64,000 nt of DNA, from the NCBI GenBank assembly GCA_026394195.1, contig JAPKYS010000055.1, forward strand, positions 35,325 to 99,324, read 5' to 3'. Origin of the DNA: a bacterium. GTDB lineage: Bacteria; Electryoneota; B3-LCP. The translations under genes were made by a program, and so were the position numbers. Shown one piece after another: positions 7,761 to 17,252 of this stretch. The notes beneath the pieces are model-generated. The model saw only the letters and a program-made list of their open reading frames with translations, had not been told where the DNA came from and searched no databases. Each line of letters starts with the position of its first letter. Positions within the stretch are counted from its first letter, which is position 1.

Positions 7761-7955
7761 GTGATGGGCGGTAAGCCGTGTCTCCGGGGTATCAGGGTTA
7801 CTGTGGGCACCATTGTCGGATTGGTGGCTGCCGGACATACACATGCTGAAATTTTGGTAGCCTACCCCTACCTCGAAGAAGAGGATATACGGCAGGCTTT
7901 AACCTATGCGGCTTGGCGGGTGGAAGAGGTTGAATTGCCTATGGTAGATGCGTGA
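7761..7955 (+). CDS. DUF433 antitoxin, N-terminus apparently eroded
   Basis: From a GTG at 7761 there are 64 residues: 'GGKPCLRGIRVTVGTIVGLVAAGHT' in short form, 'ILVAYPYLEEEDIRQALTYAAWR'. DUF433 proteins are small HTH-like antitoxins paired with PIN-like DUF5615 toxins. The codons just upstream still read I-F-N-P-N-V in frame, matching the usual 'I..DPNV.GGKPC', but the frame reaches a TAG at 7716 with no start codon. So either the GTG is used or the first residues were lost when the upstream DNA was rearranged. It overlaps the next gene by 4 nt. Confidence 0.8.
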   Translation: MMGGKPCLRGIRVTVGTIVGLVAAGHTHAEILVAYPYLEEEDIRQALTYAAWRVEEVELPMVDA

Positions 7956-8317
7956 AAATTCTGATAGACATGAACCTTTCCCCAGATTGGGTTGAAGTGT
8001 TCAATCACGAGGGTTGGCAGTCCGTTCACTGGCGAGACGTCGGTAATCCCCAAGCCACGGACGTCGAGATTATGGCGTGGGCAAGAACGAACGGCTCTAT
8101 TGTTTTCACCAATGATCTTGATTTTGGCTTGCTATTGGCAATGACACACGAGTGTGGTCCAAGCGTAATTCAAGTACGAACACAAAACGTATTACCTGCA
8201 ACTTTAGCTCGGCGATTAATAAAAACGATTCAGCTGTTTGAACAAAAGCTAAATGAAGGAACGTTAATCACCCTTGACGAGCGAAAAAATAGAATCAGGG
8301 TATTGCCGATCAGTTAA
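7952..8317 (+). CDS. DUF5615 PIN-like toxin
   Basis: 121 residues with a GTG start overlapping the DUF433 stop. 'MKILIDMNLSPDWV' carries the first PIN Asp (Asp6). 'ATDVEIMAWARTNGSIVFTNDLDFG' carries the second acidic cluster. 'PSVIQVRTQNV' and a C-terminal helix and strand follow. The family is a PIN-domain-like predicted RNase, the toxin half of the DUF433/DUF5615 pair. Length is normal and both acidic clusters are intact, so the toxin looks functional. Confidence 0.85.
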   Translation: MKILIDMNLSPDWVEVFNHEGWQSVHWRDVGNPQATDVEIMAWARTNGSIVFTNDLDFGLLLAMTHECGPSVIQVRTQNVLPATLARRLIKTIQLFEQKLNEGTLITLDERKNRIRVLPIS

Positions 8318-8331
8318 CCGTTTTGAGATGT

Positions 8332-8356
8332 GGCACAGCCACCAGGCTGCAGTGCT
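8332..8356. other. Hairpin after the DUF5615 gene
   Basis: GCA..CAGCC-acca-GGCTG..TGC just downstream of the stop at 8317. There is no T-tract, so it is not a standard terminator. Confidence 0.4.
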
Positions 8357-8386
8357 ACCCGTTAATAGAGTAATCGGAGATCACCC

Positions 8387-8428
8387 ATGACCCTCAAAGC
8401 CCTTGAAACCGAAGCGCTAAAAGGGTGA
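8387..8428 (+). pseudogene. 13-codon remnant of an addiction-module antitoxin
   Basis: An ATG with a GGAG ribosome-binding site opens a frame reading MTLKALETEALKG then TGA. The first 12 residues match the start of the 'addiction module component' antitoxins (M.LKELEAEALKL...), normally about 75 residues. Nothing further of the family follows in any frame that I can see, so it looks like a deletion remnant. Confidence 0.45.
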
Positions 8429-8451
8429 TCACTTAGGAAGGAGATAATTAA

Positions 8452-9218
8452 TTGTATTTAATGTACGTAGATGAGAGTGGCGATTGTGGCTTAGAAGATT
8501 CACCTACAAGGTATTTCGTACTTACAGGGTTGGTAGTACATGAGCTTCGTTGGCAGGCATATCTCGATGAGTTGATTAACTTTCGGCAACGACTTAAGCA
8601 GAATTTGGTTTGCGTCTTCGTGAGGAATTCCATGCGGCAGCGCTCATTAATCACCCAGGCGATTTGGTTAGAATAAAGCGTAATGACCGGGTCACCATGA
8701 TTCGGGATTATGCCGATTTTCTTGCAGATCTTAAAGATATTAATTTGATCAATATTGTTATCGACAAGCAGGGAAAACCAACCAATTACGATGTTTTTGC
8801 CACCGCTTGGAAAACTCTTATTCAGAGGTTCGAGAATACAATCTCCCATCGTAATTTTGCCGGTCCCACTGACCCTGACGAGCGCGGATTGATACTCAGC
8901 GATCATACGGATGATAAAAAATTAACGCAATTATTAAGACAAATGCGACGCTACAATCCAGTGCCGCATGCACTCCAGCTTGGAACCGGGTACAGAAATT
9001 TGCCTCTCCAATATGTCATTGAGGATATGAGCTTCAGAGATTCTGAGCATTCTTATTTTATACAAACCGTGGATTTAGCTGCATTTCTCCTTTATCAGCA
9101 TCTCGCGCCGAGTGCTTATCTTAGAAAACGCGCTGGTCACAATTACTTTAATCGGATCAGATCAATTCTATGTTTGCATGCATCCAGCTCCGATACAGAT
9201 GGACTGGTCAGGCTATAA
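8452..9218 (+). pseudogene. DUF3800 domain protein, single-base frameshift
   Basis: The TTG start at 8452 has a strong ribosome-binding site (GGAAGGAG, 8436-8443). Frame 1 gives 'YLMYVDESGDCG', the acidic DUF3800 motif (RNase H-like fold), up to 'RQRLKQ'. The family then expects an acidic residue followed by 'FGLRLREEFHAA'. This is encoded in the frame one base over, 'FGLRLREEFHAAALI' from 8604. A single missing base after 8601 explains it. The second frame continues 190 residues with 'QTVDLAAFLLYQHL', the conserved C-terminal segment. It is either an inactivating deletion or an assembly error. The biological role of DUF3800 proteins is unknown. Confidence 0.75.
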
Positions 9219-9308
9219 AAGCAAAAGAGGGCATTGCTGCCCTCGGGTGAATCCTACTACTCAGACGAGCCGAGGTTCAGATCCATTATCAAATTAACAA
9301 AGAAAACC

Positions 9309-9338
9309 TTGAATGTCAAGTAGATTTTTGTTTATTTA
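9309..9338 (+). promoter_or_regulatory. Possible gyrA promoter
   Basis: TTGAAT, 18 bp, TATTTA, about 100 bp before the gyrA ATG. Moderate match only. Confidence 0.35.
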
Positions 9339-9440
9339 ACGGAATTAGCAATCCTGCGGTTCCTCAAGAGGTTTTTTCTCAGACCACCCGATAACTTTTT
9401 TCATACACTAATCAAGCAACCCGCAACAAGCAACGATACC

Positions 9441-11987
9441 ATGTCCTACATCCCCGGCGAGCGGATTTCGCCCGTCAATATAGAAGAAGAGCTCAAAGAG
9501 AGCTACCTGAACTATGCCATGTCCGTCATCGTCAGCCGGGCGCTGCCCGATGTGCGCGATGGCTTGAAACCCGTACATAGACGCGTCCTCTACGGCATGC
9601 ACGAGCTGGGTTTGCAGCCCGGCAAACCCTATAAAAAGTCCGCCCGCATCGTCGGCGACGTCATGGGTAAGTATCATCCCCACGGCGATTCCGCCATCTA
9701 CGATACTTTAGTGCGCATGGCGCAGGATTTCTCGCTGCGCTACCCGCTGGTGGATGGGCAGGGCAACTTCGGATCGATCGACGGCGACGGCGCCGCGGCG
9801 ATGCGGTACACCGAAGCCCGCATGCACGCCACCGCGGCGGAAATGATCGCCGACATCGACAAGGAAACCGTAGACTTCGTCCCCAATTACGACGAATCGC
9901 TGACCATGCCCTCGGTGTTGCCGTCCAAGCTGCCCAACCTTCTGATCAACGGATCGGCCGGGATCGCGGTCGGTATGGCGACCAATCTGCCTCCGCACAA
10001 TCTCACCGAAGTCATCAGCGGACTCACCTACGTTCTGGACCGTTTTCAGACCGGCTTCGATGACCCGCGCTGGCTCAAGGATGCAGCCGTTTTTGACGAA
10101 GTAATAAAAGATCTACGCAAGCACATCCCCGCGCCCGATTTCCCCACCGGCGGCATCATCTTTGGCATCGAAGGCGTGCACGAAGCCCAACGCACCGGCA
10201 GAGGGCGCATCGTGGTACGCGCTCGAGCGGCTGTGGAAACAGGCAAAATCCGTGACCGCATTATCGTCACCGAAATCCCTTACCAGGTCAACAAGACCAA
10301 GCTGATCGAGAAGATCGCCGAGCTGGTCAACGACAAGAAGTTGGAAGGGATCGCCGACGTGCGCGACGAATCCGATCGCGATGGGATGCGGCTGGTCATC
10401 GAACTGAAAAAAGACGCCATTGCCGGCGTGGTGCTGAACAATTTGTACGCTCACACCACCATGCAAACCACCTTCGCCGTCAATGCTCTGGCGCTGGTGG
10501 GCGGCATCCCACGGGTGCTCAACCTGCCGGAATTGCTGGTCGAATACCTCAAGCACCGCCATGAAGTCATCATCCGACGTGCCACCTTTGATCTGCGCAA
10601 AGCAGAAGAGCGGCTGCACATCTTGGAAGGATTGCGCACTGCCGTCGATAACATCGACCGGGTGGTGGCGATCATTCGCGGCAGCAAATCAGTGGAAATC
10701 GCCCGCACCGCCTTGATGGCGGAATTCAGTTTTTCCGAAGAACAAGCCAGGGCGATTCTGGATATGCGCCTGGCGCGGCTGACCGGTTTGGAACGGCAGA
10801 AACTGCTGGACGAAATCAAAGCGTTGACCGAGCTGGTGGTCGAGCTTAAGGAACTGCTGGCGTCGAAGGAAAAGCGGATCAAGCTGCTGCGCGAAGAACT
10901 GATTGAAGTCGGCGAACAGTTCGGTGATGAGCGCCGCACAGAACTAGTGGCGGATTACCGCGAGTTCAGCATTGAAGACATGATCGCTGAAGAGGAAATG
11001 GCGATCACAGTTTCGCACGAAGGCTATATCAAGCGTTTTCCGGTGTCCGGTTTAAGACGTCAAGGTCGCGGCGGCAAGGGAATGACCGGCGCCAAAGCCA
11101 AGGAAGAGGATTGGATCCAGCATCTCTTCGTCGCTTCGACGCACAACTATCTGCTCTTCTTCACCGATCGTGGGAAGTGCCACTGGCTGAAGGTTCACGA
11201 AATTCCGCAGATGGGGCGGGGGGCGAAAGGGCGTCCCATCGTCAATCTGATCAACATCGAGCGGGATGAAAAAATGCGCGCCATCGTATCAGTGACCGAC
11301 TTCCCCGAAGATCGCTTCATCATCATGGCAACTCGGAAAGGGATCGTAAAGAAGACGGCTCTGGCGCGCTACGGTAACCCTCGCAAGGTGGGAATCATCG
11401 CCATCGACATCCGCGAAGGCGATGAATTGATCCAGGCCAAGATCACCGACGGGCAGGATGACGTCATCCTGGGGACCAGGAAAGGTATGGCGATCCGTTT
11501 CCCCGAAGGCAAGGTGCGGTCGATGGGGCGGCAGGCGTCGGGCGTCAAGGGGATAACCCTGCGCGCTGGCGATGAAGTCATCGGCATGGTTGTCATCAAG
11601 CGCGAAGGCACTCTGCTGGTAGCGTCGAACAAAGGGTACGGCAAGCGCAGTTCAATCCAGGATTACCGCATCACCAACCGCGGTGGCAAGGGCATCATCA
11701 CCCTGCGGGTCAATGACCGCATCGGTGAAATGATCGCCATCATGGAAGTGGTCGACCAGGATGATCTCATGATCGTGACCACGGGCGGTATGGTGATTCG
11801 TCAGCCCATTGAACAAATTCGGACCATTGGCAGGGCTACCCAGGGAGTTCGCCTGATTCGCATCAAAGAAAGCGACGAAATAGCCGACATTGCCAAAGTG
11901 GTGAAAGCCGAAGGAGACGAGACCAACGGCGAGGGAGATGAGGTTCAGAATGGGCTGGATTCCGAACAGGAAAACCTTTTTGAGTAA
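9441..11987 (+). CDS. gyrA: DNA gyrase subunit A
   Basis: 848 residues. The breakage-reunion domain carries '[11 protein letters not shown]' and the catalytic tyrosine Tyr123 in '[10 protein letters not shown]'. The quinolone positions equivalent to E. coli Ser83 and Asp87 are Ser84 and Asp88, i.e. wild type. The C-terminal beta-pinwheel begins near residue 500 with the GyrA box as 'QGRGGKG' and repeats of 'RKGIVKKT', '[10 protein letters not shown]', 'NKGYGKR', 'TGGMVIRQP'. With GyrB it introduces negative supercoils using ATP. The acidic tail is usual. gyrB is not in the window. A histidine kinase follows after 21 bp, possibly co-transcribed. Confidence 0.98.
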   Translation: MSYIPGERISPVNIEEELKESYLNYAMSVIVSRALPDVRDGLKPVHRRVLYGMHELGLQPGKPYKKSARIVGDVMGKYHPHGDSAIYDTLVRMAQDFSLRYPLVDGQGNFGSIDGDGAAAMRYTEARMHATAAEMIADIDKETVDFVPNYDESLTMPSVLPSKLPNLLINGSAGIAVGMATNLPPHNLTEVISGLTYVLDRFQTGFDDPRWLKDAAVFDEVIKDLRKHIPAPDFPTGGIIFGIEGVHEAQRTGRGRIVVRARAAVETGKIRDRIIVTEIPYQVNKTKLIEKIAELVNDKKLEGIADVRDESDRDGMRLVIELKKDAIAGVVLNNLYAHTTMQTTFAVNALALVGGIPRVLNLPELLVEYLKHRHEVIIRRATFDLRKAEERLHILEGLRTAVDNIDRVVAIIRGSKSVEIARTALMAEFSFSEEQARAILDMRLARLTGLERQKLLDEIKALTELVVELKELLASKEKRIKLLREELIEVGEQFGDERRTELVADYREFSIEDMIAEEEMAITVSHEGYIKRFPVSGLRRQGRGGKGMTGAKAKEEDWIQHLFVASTHNYLLFFTDRGKCHWLKVHEIPQMGRGAKGRPIVNLINIERDEKMRAIVSVTDFPEDRFIIMATRKGIVKKTALARYGNPRKVGIIAIDIREGDELIQAKITDGQDDVILGTRKGMAIRFPEGKVRSMGRQASGVKGITLRAGDEVIGMVVIKREGTLLVASNKGYGKRSSIQDYRITNRGGKGIITLRVNDRIGEMIAIMEVVDQDDLMIVTTGGMVIRQPIEQIRTIGRATQGVRLIRIKESDEIADIAKVVKAEGDETNGEGDEVQNGLDSEQENLFE

Positions 11988-12008
11988 TGTTAGGGAGGGG
12001 AGGGGCAA

Positions 12009-13565
12009 ATGAAAAGCTCAGATGCGGGAGGCACACCGCTGGAAGGACAGAGTAAAATCGGAGATCCATGCGTGGCGGTCGATTACGCCGATTCCGCGGA
12101 GCGCTATCGCCAGTTTTTCCAGTGCAGTCCAATCGGGATGTACTGCATGACCCTGGATGACCGTTTCATCGAGGTGAACGCTCAATATGCCCGGATCTTC
12201 GGCTACGAAAGTCCCCAGGAATTGTATCAATCCAACGTCTCCAAACTGTTCGAAGGAGATGCGGGGCGGCGCGATTTTATCAACCTGCTCACGCATTTTG
12301 AATCCGTCAGCAACTACCGCGAGATCGGCAGACGCAAGGATGGACGCAAGCTTTCGACACTGGAAAGCGCCCGCCTGGTGCGGGATGAATTTGGCGTGTC
12401 ACAGTACATCGAGGGAACGTTGCTGGACATCACCGAACTGGTGGAATTGGAAGAGCGTAGCAGCGTCTACGTCTGGGCTCTGGAAGAAGCCCGGGGCGCC
12501 ATCCTGATCGCTTCACCGGAAGGAAACATCCAGTACGCAAATTCCGCGGCCTGCGAACTTTATGGCTATCCCCCCGAACAATTGGTCGGCATGAATTTCC
12601 GCGACCTGGTGCCGGAAAGCGAGCGCTCACGAACCAATAGTTTTCCGGATGAGGTTTTGAAGAAGGGACGCTGGGTGGGCGAACTGAACCAGTTGAAGAG
12701 TGATGGCAAGGAACGCGTCGTCAAAATGGCGATGACCGTCGTGCCCGATTCGAAGGGTGATCCCCGCGTGATGATCGCATTCGCTCAGGATATCAGCGAA
12801 GTACGCTGGCTGGAATCCCACCTGCAGCAAGCTCAGAAGATGGAAGCCATCGGTCTGTTGGCGTCGGGATTGGCGCATAATATTATCTCCCCCTTATCTG
12901 CGATCGTGATGACGGCTGAGATGACCAAAATCAAGTACCCACAGGTCTCAGAACTCGACGACGTTCTCAGTGCCACGGGACGCATTCAGGAAATTATCTC
13001 TAACCTGATGTCCAAAAGCCGGCAGGAACAGTCTCGTGAGGTCACGGAGTTGGATATCAATAAACTGGTGAAGATCGAGTTGAAATTTCTGGAAGCAAAT
13101 CTCTTTTTCAAGCATAATGTCACACTCGAAGTGGATCTGGGCAGTGAAATCCCCATCATCCGAGGTCTTTACGGCGATTTTTCCCAGGTTTTTCAGAACC
13201 TGGTCGGCAATGCGCTGGACGCCATGATCTCCTCGCCAGAACCGGTCCTGACCATTAAAACGAATTATGATAAAAAGAAGGGGACGATTGCGCTGAATGT
13301 CCGCGATACCGGCTGCGGAATCCCTTCCGAGAACGTGAGACGCATTTTCGAACCGTTTTTTACCACCAAATCGACCGCTGAAGAATCCACTGAACAGAGA
13401 CCCAACGGCGGTACTGGATTGGGGCTCTGTACAGTACAACAGATTCTGGGGAAATACAAGGCTACCGTGACGGTGGAAAGTGAACCGGGCCGCGGCAGTC
13501 AATTCACGATTTTTATTCCAGCAAAACGCAAAGTGAATAAAAGTAATCAGAGAAACCAAGTATAA
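12009..13565 (+). CDS. PAS-domain sensor histidine kinase
   Basis: 518 residues, no membrane segment, so cytosolic. PAS 1 is at about residues 30-145 ('YRQFFQCSPIGMYCM' onward) and PAS 2 at about 150-270 ('ILIASPEGNIQYANSAACELYGY'). The dimerisation/phosphoacceptor region has His290 in 'LAHNIISPLSAI'. The ATPase boxes are N 'NLVGNALDAM', G1 'DTGCGIP', F 'FEPFFTTK' and G2 'NGGTGLGL'. A polypurine ribosome-binding site (GGGAGGGGAGGGG) precedes the ATG. No response regulator is adjacent; it lies between gyrA and rex. The signal is unknown. Confidence 0.92.
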   Translation: MKSSDAGGTPLEGQSKIGDPCVAVDYADSAERYRQFFQCSPIGMYCMTLDDRFIEVNAQYARIFGYESPQELYQSNVSKLFEGDAGRRDFINLLTHFESVSNYREIGRRKDGRKLSTLESARLVRDEFGVSQYIEGTLLDITELVELEERSSVYVWALEEARGAILIASPEGNIQYANSAACELYGYPPEQLVGMNFRDLVPESERSRTNSFPDEVLKKGRWVGELNQLKSDGKERVVKMAMTVVPDSKGDPRVMIAFAQDISEVRWLESHLQQAQKMEAIGLLASGLAHNIISPLSAIVMTAEMTKIKYPQVSELDDVLSATGRIQEIISNLMSKSRQEQSREVTELDINKLVKIELKFLEANLFFKHNVTLEVDLGSEIPIIRGLYGDFSQVFQNLVGNALDAMISSPEPVLTIKTNYDKKKGTIALNVRDTGCGIPSENVRRIFEPFFTTKSTAEESTEQRPNGGTGLGLCTVQQILGKYKATVTVESEPGRGSQFTIFIPAKRKVNKSNQRNQV

Positions 13566-13646
13566 AGAAATTGGCGCAGACAGCTTTATTTGACTGAAGG
13601 TTTAACCGGAGAGAAGAGTTATCGTACCATCTACATAGAGGTTGCT

Positions 13647-14315
13647 ATGAAAGCAGCTTATGGTGAAATGGCATCAGGTCGTTTTGGTCAAAAAATTTCG
13701 GATGCAACGGTAGGGCGCTTATCCCGTTATTTTCGCACTTTAAAGTATCTGGAGGAGCGCGGGGTGGATACTGTTTCGTCTGAAGAACTCGCCAGGCGCA
13801 ACAACATCACGTCTGCTCAGGTGCGCAAGGATTTATCCTTTTTTGGAGCCTTCGGGCGACGAGGGCTGGGGTACAACGTCCGCGAACTCAAATTGAACAT
13901 TTCGCACATTCTGGGTTTGGACAAGGAGTGGCACCTGGCTCTGGTGGGCGTGGGAAACATCGGACTTGCGCTCTTGAATTTTAAACAGTTCCAGGAACAG
14001 AATTTCCACTTCGCTCTGCTTTTAGACAGCGATCCCCGCAAAATCGGCACTCACCTGGTGGGTCTGGAAGTGAAGAACCTGGAAAACCTGACCGTTGAAG
14101 TGAAAAAAGCTCACGTGGATATCGCAGTCATTGCAGTTCCGGTGGAGGCTGCACAGAAAGTAGCCGATGCGCTGGTTGCCGCAGGGCTGAGGGCTATCCT
14201 GAATTTCGCTCCCATTTCGTTATTTGTCCCGCAGGACGTTACGGTGCGCAATGAAAATATGGTCATCGACATTGAACACCTCTCGTTCTCGCTGACGCAG
14301 GCAAACACAAAATAG
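13647..14315 (+). CDS. rex: Redox-sensing transcriptional repressor Rex
   Basis: The frame is open from a TTG at 13590, but the ATG at 13647 (AGAGG upstream) gives 222 residues, close to the family's usual 210. The N-terminal winged helix contains 'ATVGRLSRYFRTLKYLEERG' (in two helices) and 'ITSAQVRKDLSFFG', which is highly diagnostic. The Rossmann domain has 'LVGVGNIGLALL' and 'LDSDPRKIG'. Rex represses respiratory and fermentative genes and leaves DNA when NADH rises. I looked for a TTGTGAA-type Rex operator before sdh, icd and acn and saw none. Confidence 0.95.
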   Translation: MKAAYGEMASGRFGQKISDATVGRLSRYFRTLKYLEERGVDTVSSEELARRNNITSAQVRKDLSFFGAFGRRGLGYNVRELKLNISHILGLDKEWHLALVGVGNIGLALLNFKQFQEQNFHFALLLDSDPRKIGTHLVGLEVKNLENLTVEVKKAHVDIAVIAVPVEAAQKVADALVAAGLRAILNFAPISLFVPQDVTVRNENMVIDIEHLSFSLTQANTK

Positions 14316-14358
14316 CACTGAAGCGCGCCATCTCCAGATCGGACTTATCGAGCTTATT

Positions 14359-16476
14359 ATGTTCCAGCGATGCAACTGGTTGGTCGTTATCATTCTCTAT
14401 CTGATCCCGCTGAACCTTGTGTACGGACAATGGGGAGATCAGGTCGAGAAAGTCTCAGAATCACTGATTTGGGGACCGTACCATGACGTTGAGATTGCCT
14501 CAGGAAAAGCCTACTGCGCTATGGGCTACGGTTTGATGATACTGGACGTCAGCACACCTTCTCAAATCCAATTCGTTTCCGCATTCGGCGTTCCCGGCGT
14601 CAGCGAAGGCGTTTGCCTCGATGGCGACCTGGCTTATCTCGCTTCCGGGTCATTCGGTATCCAGATCCTGGACGTTTCCTCACCGATAAATCCCACTTAT
14701 GTTGGACAACTTCCCCTTTCGGGCTATGCTTACGATCTGGTCAAGGCGGGAACCGTCCTTTACGTTGCAGATGGCTCAGGAGGATTGAAGATCGTTAGTG
14801 TGGTTGATCCAGCGCAACCGCAGGAAATCGCCACTTTGCAGGTGGGCGGTTGGGTGAAAGATCTCTATTTCGAAGGGAATCTCCTCTACCTGACAGCAGA
14901 CAACGCCGGCTTGATAATTGTCAACGTTGCCAACCCGGGACAGCCTGTCGTGACGGGCAGTTACAATAGCGACGGATTGGCTTTGGGGCTGACCAAGGTT
15001 GGCAATCTCGTCTACCTGGCAGATGGTCAGAACGGTTTGGTAATCGTCAATGTGACCACTCCTCAATTACCGGTGTATCAGGGGCGTTGGGAAACGACTG
15101 CCCTGGTTCACGACGTTCAGGTAAATCTCCCCTATGCCTATGTGACTAACGATGTGGCGGGGCTGGTGGTGTTGAATGTCGACAATCCCGGGCTTCCCTA
15201 CCAAGTCGGTATATTCGATACCCGGGGGTTGGCATGGTCGTCGAAATTATCCGGAAATAATCTGTTTGTGGTTGATGACATTCAGGGATTGGTTGCCCTC
15301 TGGGTGGCTTCACCGCAAGCGCCTGCGCTGTTGGATGATTACGCCTCTCTGGCCAACTGCAGTGCGGTCTGGGTTGCCAATGATATTGCTTATGCAGCCG
15401 GAGGGACTACGACCCAAATATCTATTCTGGACGTGGTCAATCCGCAATCACCGGGTGTGCTTTCACAATATCCGCTGCAGGGAAATTCCGTAGACGTGCG
15501 TTTGCAGGGCAGTGTGCTTTATTCAGCTCACCAGACTGAAGGGATATTCGCACTGGATGTGGGAACGCCGACCGCGCCGACCTTACTTTCAAGATTCAAC
15601 ACCGAAGGCCAAGCCAGCGAAGTCTATCCTCGAAGTCCTTTCCTCTATGCGGCTGATACCTATGGCGGCTTCCTGATTGTGGACGTCAGTTCGCCTGCCA
15701 ACCCACTCTACTTGTCCCACATTCATCTGACCGATATTGCCAAAGGTGTGACGCTGCGAGCCGACACAGCCTACATAAGCCAATGGACAGCAGGAATTGC
15801 TCTGGTGAACGTCGCCAATCCGCATAGTCCAGTGGTCTTGAATGAATACGACACGCCGGGACTGGCGCATCACTGCGTGTTGGCTGGAAACTTGATCTAC
15901 GTTGCGGATGGCGATGCCGGTTTGACGATCCTGCGGAATGGTGAGGTTTTGGCGCGCTACAATACCCCGGGGACCGCCAATGACGTTAAAGTCTCCGGTA
16001 ATTATGCTTATCTGGCTGATGGCGCCGGTGGGCTGCTGGTGGTTGACATTTCGGATTCCACCAATCCGGTCTATGCCGGTTCGTATCAAACGCCTGGTTA
16101 TGCCAAGGAGATCTTTTTAAACGGCGAAGACGTCTATGTGGCTGATCAGTACAGCCTGGGCATCTACCATTTTACCGGGATGGGTGTGGAACCATTCCGT
16201 GAACCAGCCTATCCAACCGAAGTCACTCTTACTGCCTTCCCCAATCCGTTCAATTCGACCCTGACCTGTAATATCGCTGCCCCCGGCTATGTCCCGACTC
16301 AGGTTTGCGTATATAACCTCCGCGGCCAGTTGGTAACCCGCTTATTCCAAGGGTTACTGCAACCGGGGAATCACACCTTCCTCTGGCAGACCGGCGAAAT
16401 CGCATCCGGAGTCTATCTTTTGAACCTGGAAACGGGGACGAAGTCGGATACACGGCGTGTGGTTTTACAAAAGTGA
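14359..16476 (+). CDS. LVIVD-repeat beta-propeller protein with T9SS sorting domain
   Basis: 705 residues. An N-terminal signal peptide ('LVVIILYLIPLNLVYG-QWG') is followed by about thirteen LVIVD-type repeats of about 43 residues. Each has a core like 'AYLADGAGGLLVVDISDS.NPVYAGSY'. The last 85 residues are a Por-type sorting domain ('AFPNPFNSTLTC' to 'SGVYLLNLETG'). LVIVD repeats form surface beta-propellers of unknown ligand. Export through the T9SS to the cell surface or medium is inferred. It is convergent with tmk, leaving only 3 bp between stop codons. Confidence 0.9.
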   Translation: MFQRCNWLVVIILYLIPLNLVYGQWGDQVEKVSESLIWGPYHDVEIASGKAYCAMGYGLMILDVSTPSQIQFVSAFGVPGVSEGVCLDGDLAYLASGSFGIQILDVSSPINPTYVGQLPLSGYAYDLVKAGTVLYVADGSGGLKIVSVVDPAQPQEIATLQVGGWVKDLYFEGNLLYLTADNAGLIIVNVANPGQPVVTGSYNSDGLALGLTKVGNLVYLADGQNGLVIVNVTTPQLPVYQGRWETTALVHDVQVNLPYAYVTNDVAGLVVLNVDNPGLPYQVGIFDTRGLAWSSKLSGNNLFVVDDIQGLVALWVASPQAPALLDDYASLANCSAVWVANDIAYAAGGTTTQISILDVVNPQSPGVLSQYPLQGNSVDVRLQGSVLYSAHQTEGIFALDVGTPTAPTLLSRFNTEGQASEVYPRSPFLYAADTYGGFLIVDVSSPANPLYLSHIHLTDIAKGVTLRADTAYISQWTAGIALVNVANPHSPVVLNEYDTPGLAHHCVLAGNLIYVADGDAGLTILRNGEVLARYNTPGTANDVKVSGNYAYLADGAGGLLVVDISDSTNPVYAGSYQTPGYAKEIFLNGEDVYVADQYSLGIYHFTGMGVEPFREPAYPTEVTLTAFPNPFNSTLTCNIAAPGYVPTQVCVYNLRGQLVTRLFQGLLQPGNHTFLWQTGEIASGVYLLNLETGTKSDTRRVVLQK

Positions 16477-16479
16477 AGG

Positions 16480-17103
16480 TTATTGCGGTGGGAGAACTTT
16501 TACTATGGCGGTTTTTACTTCATCCAGCACCGCTTTTTCTGACTGGGAGGCATCGACCAGAACGATAAAGGGGTCGGAGAGGCTTAGGAATATGTCCCGT
16601 ACTCGCTTCAAGTAATCCACTTTTTCGAACAAATTAAGCTCTTCGCCGCGGGTTTGGCGGATACGCAGCACTGCGATTTCTGGAACCAGATCAAAAATGA
16701 GGACCAGGTCGGGCGCTGGAGCAACAGCCTCATTTCTGCGCCGGATATCTTCAAGATCGAGTCCTCGTGCGCCCTGATAGGCGATGCTGGAAAAGTAGTA
16801 GCGATCCAGCAGGACAATGTCTCCGCGAGCCAGCGCCGGAGTGATATTCGTTTCAACGTTCCAGCGGCGATCCAAGACGAAGAGATCGCGTTCATCTTCC
16901 GGGGAAAGACGGCCGCTGATGGCTGACTGGCGCAGCTTCTGACCGTAGGGACCATCAGTCGGTTCCCGTAGAGTGGTGACCTGATAGCCTGATTCTCTCA
17001 GCCATTGTGCACTGAATTGGAGCTGCGTGGTTTTCCCCGCGCCGTCTATTCCTTCAAATACCAGCAGGCGCCCGGTAGAAATAATCTTACATTCAGGATG
17101 CAT
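16480..17103 (-). CDS. tmk: Thymidylate kinase
   Basis: 207 residues. The P-loop 'GIDGAGKTT' is at residues 18-26, 'LREPTDGPYGQKLR' is the dTMP-binding region, and 'DRYYFSSIAYQGA' is the DRY motif with the thymidine-contacting segment. The LID region 'RIRQTRGEE' follows. It phosphorylates dTMP to dTDP in dTTP synthesis. Monocistronic as far as seen; it is divergent from the 5'-nucleotidase gene at 17253, leaving about 150 bp for both promoters. Confidence 0.95.
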   Translation of the reverse strand: MHPECKIISTGRLLVFEGIDGAGKTTQLQFSAQWLRESGYQVTTLREPTDGPYGQKLRQSAISGRLSPEDERDLFVLDRRWNVETNITPALARGDIVLLDRYYFSSIAYQGARGLDLEDIRRRNEAVAPAPDLVLIFDLVPEIAVLRIRQTRGEELNLFEKVDYLKRVRDIFLSLSDPFIVLVDASQSEKAVLDEVKTAIVKVLPPQ

Positions 17104-17252
17104 AGGTTTACTACTTATGAGCTGTAGTCAATGCCTCGTAGTACGCGGCAAGACGTTAACGGTTGGATCGGCTCCGAAGCTTCCGAAATATAAGTTAAAA
17201 GCTCCCACTGCGCAAGCGAAAAATGCTTCCATCCTCTCAGGTAAATACTTCG

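Noticed and set aside
9227..9244. Hairpin GAGGGCA-ttgc-TGCCCTC after the DUF3800 gene
   Set aside because: No T-tract, so not called as a terminator, though it could stabilise an RNA end.
9266..9281. GGTTCAGATCC resembling a tRNA T-loop
   Set aside because: No acceptor, D or anticodon stem can be folded around it.
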